Shown piece after piece: positions 6,712 through 6,888 of a DNA stretch of 6,888 bases. Positions within the stretch are counted from its first letter, which is position 1. Each line of letters opens with the position of its first letter. A model generated the notes under the pieces. The model worked only from the letters and a program-made list of their open reading frames with translations. It was not told the origin of the DNA and ran no database searches. The stretch is from Pseudomonas sp. (GTDB lineage: Bacteria > Pseudomonadota > Gammaproteobacteria > Pseudomonadales > Pseudomonadaceae), in NCBI GenBank assembly GCA_003488145.1, contig DNMQ01000289.1, positions 1 through 6,888 on the forward strand, read 5' to 3'. Made by a program: the position numbers and the translations under genes.

Positions 6712-6737
6712 CCGTCACGCTTGTGCGGTCTTCTTCT
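6712..6737 (+). terminator. Candidate intrinsic terminator of dsbB
   Basis: CCG-(T)-CAC (6712-6718) pairs with GTGCGG (6723-6728) around the loop GCTT, leaving T6715 as a one-base bulge. It is followed at once by the T-rich tract TCTTCTTCT (6729-6737). It starts 30 bases after the dsbB stop. The stem is short, so efficiency may be modest, but it is the only stem in the window with a pyrimidine tail of this kind. Confidence 0.45.
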
Positions 6738-6801
6738 CGACGTGCAGCATCCTCCGGTGCCGCTGCGCTCGCAAGATTCGTCGGCATTTTGCTTGATGCT
6801 T

Positions 6802-6826
6802 CGAGCAGCGCGGCATAGTCTGCTCG
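6802..6826. repeat. 7-bp perfect inverted repeat
   Basis: CGAGCAG (6802-6808) and CTGCTCG (6820-6826) are exact reverse complements separated by 11 bases. The spacer contains the CATAGT -10 candidate, so the pair could be an operator around a promoter, or a chance event in GC-rich DNA. Confidence 0.35.
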
Positions 6827-6828
6827 TG

Positions 6829-6857
6829 CGGTGACGGATTCTTGCCACTCGTCACCG
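6829..6857. repeat. 8-bp perfect inverted repeat
   Basis: CGGTGACG (6829-6836) and CGTCACCG (6850-6857) are exact reverse complements with a 13-base spacer. A partial direct copy, GTCACtcaCC, continues the right arm. If transcription starts near 6826, this would form a stem in the 5' leader of the next gene. No known riboswitch is recognised. Confidence 0.4.
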
Positions 6858-6888
6858 TCACTCACCCAAAGGCCGATACCGAAAGACA

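Larger units (their letters stand above)
6738..6888. other. Non-coding tail, possible upstream region of the next gene
   Basis: I find no convincing gene here on either strand. The stretch carries two inverted repeats (6802-6826 and 6829-6857) and a weak promoter-like pair: TTGCTT at 6789-6794 and CATAGT at 6814-6819, with a long 19-base spacing. In P. aeruginosa algQ (rsd) follows dsbH, so this may be the algQ leader. That is from synteny only, as no algQ codons are in the window. Confidence 0.4.

Noticed and set aside
6248..6865. Minus-strand open frame covering dsbB and the downstream gap (205 codons)
   Set aside because: Most of it is complementary to dsbB, whose four redox cysteines and helices are intact. 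The encoded protein is hydrophilic, of biased composition and resembles nothing I know.

Overview
This window reads as a conserved core segment of a Pseudomonas-type gammaproteobacterial chromosome. The DNA is GC-rich, and the gene order algZ(fimS)-algR-hemC-hemD-hemX-hemY-dsbB is the one I know from Pseudomonas aeruginosa and its relatives. The proteins resemble the P. aeruginosa ones but differ in detail. A related species, possibly of the P. stutzeri (Stutzerimonas) type, is plausible, but I cannot fix the species from memory alone. All seven genes are on the + strand. I see no mobile element, CRISPR array, tRNA or rRNA.

Layout. Positions 1-1053 hold the membrane sensor AlgZ/FimS, whose first few codons lie before the window. 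Its stop overlaps the start of the LytTR-type response regulator AlgR (1050-1796) as ATGA. A 154-base spacer follows, with two hairpin-forming inverted repeats and an extended -10 promoter candidate. Next comes a tightly packed haem block: hemC (1951-2889), hemD (2886-3656, GTGA overlap), hemX (3673-4866, 16-base gap) and hemY (4863-6083, ATGA overlap). A strong hairpin at 6091-6118 separates this block from dsbB (6191-6682, the paralogue called dsbH in P. aeruginosa). The last 206 bases contain a probable terminator, two inverted repeats and no convincing gene. By synteny, algQ/rsd would be expected next.

How the genes work together. AlgZ and AlgR form a two-component system that in P. aeruginosa controls twitching motility, alginate and other virulence traits. 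HemC and HemD catalyse consecutive steps from porphobilinogen to uroporphyrinogen III. HemX and HemY are inner-membrane proteins that accompany hemCD in many gammaproteobacteria. DsbB reoxidises the periplasmic thiol oxidase DsbA and passes electrons to quinone.

Assessment. This is mostly ordinary, well-described core genome, and I do not find an undescribed system. The points worth a second look are the non-coding structures (algR-hemC spacer, post-hemY hairpin, region after dsbB), the chain of start/stop overlaps, and the degenerate ATP-binding glycine box of AlgZ.
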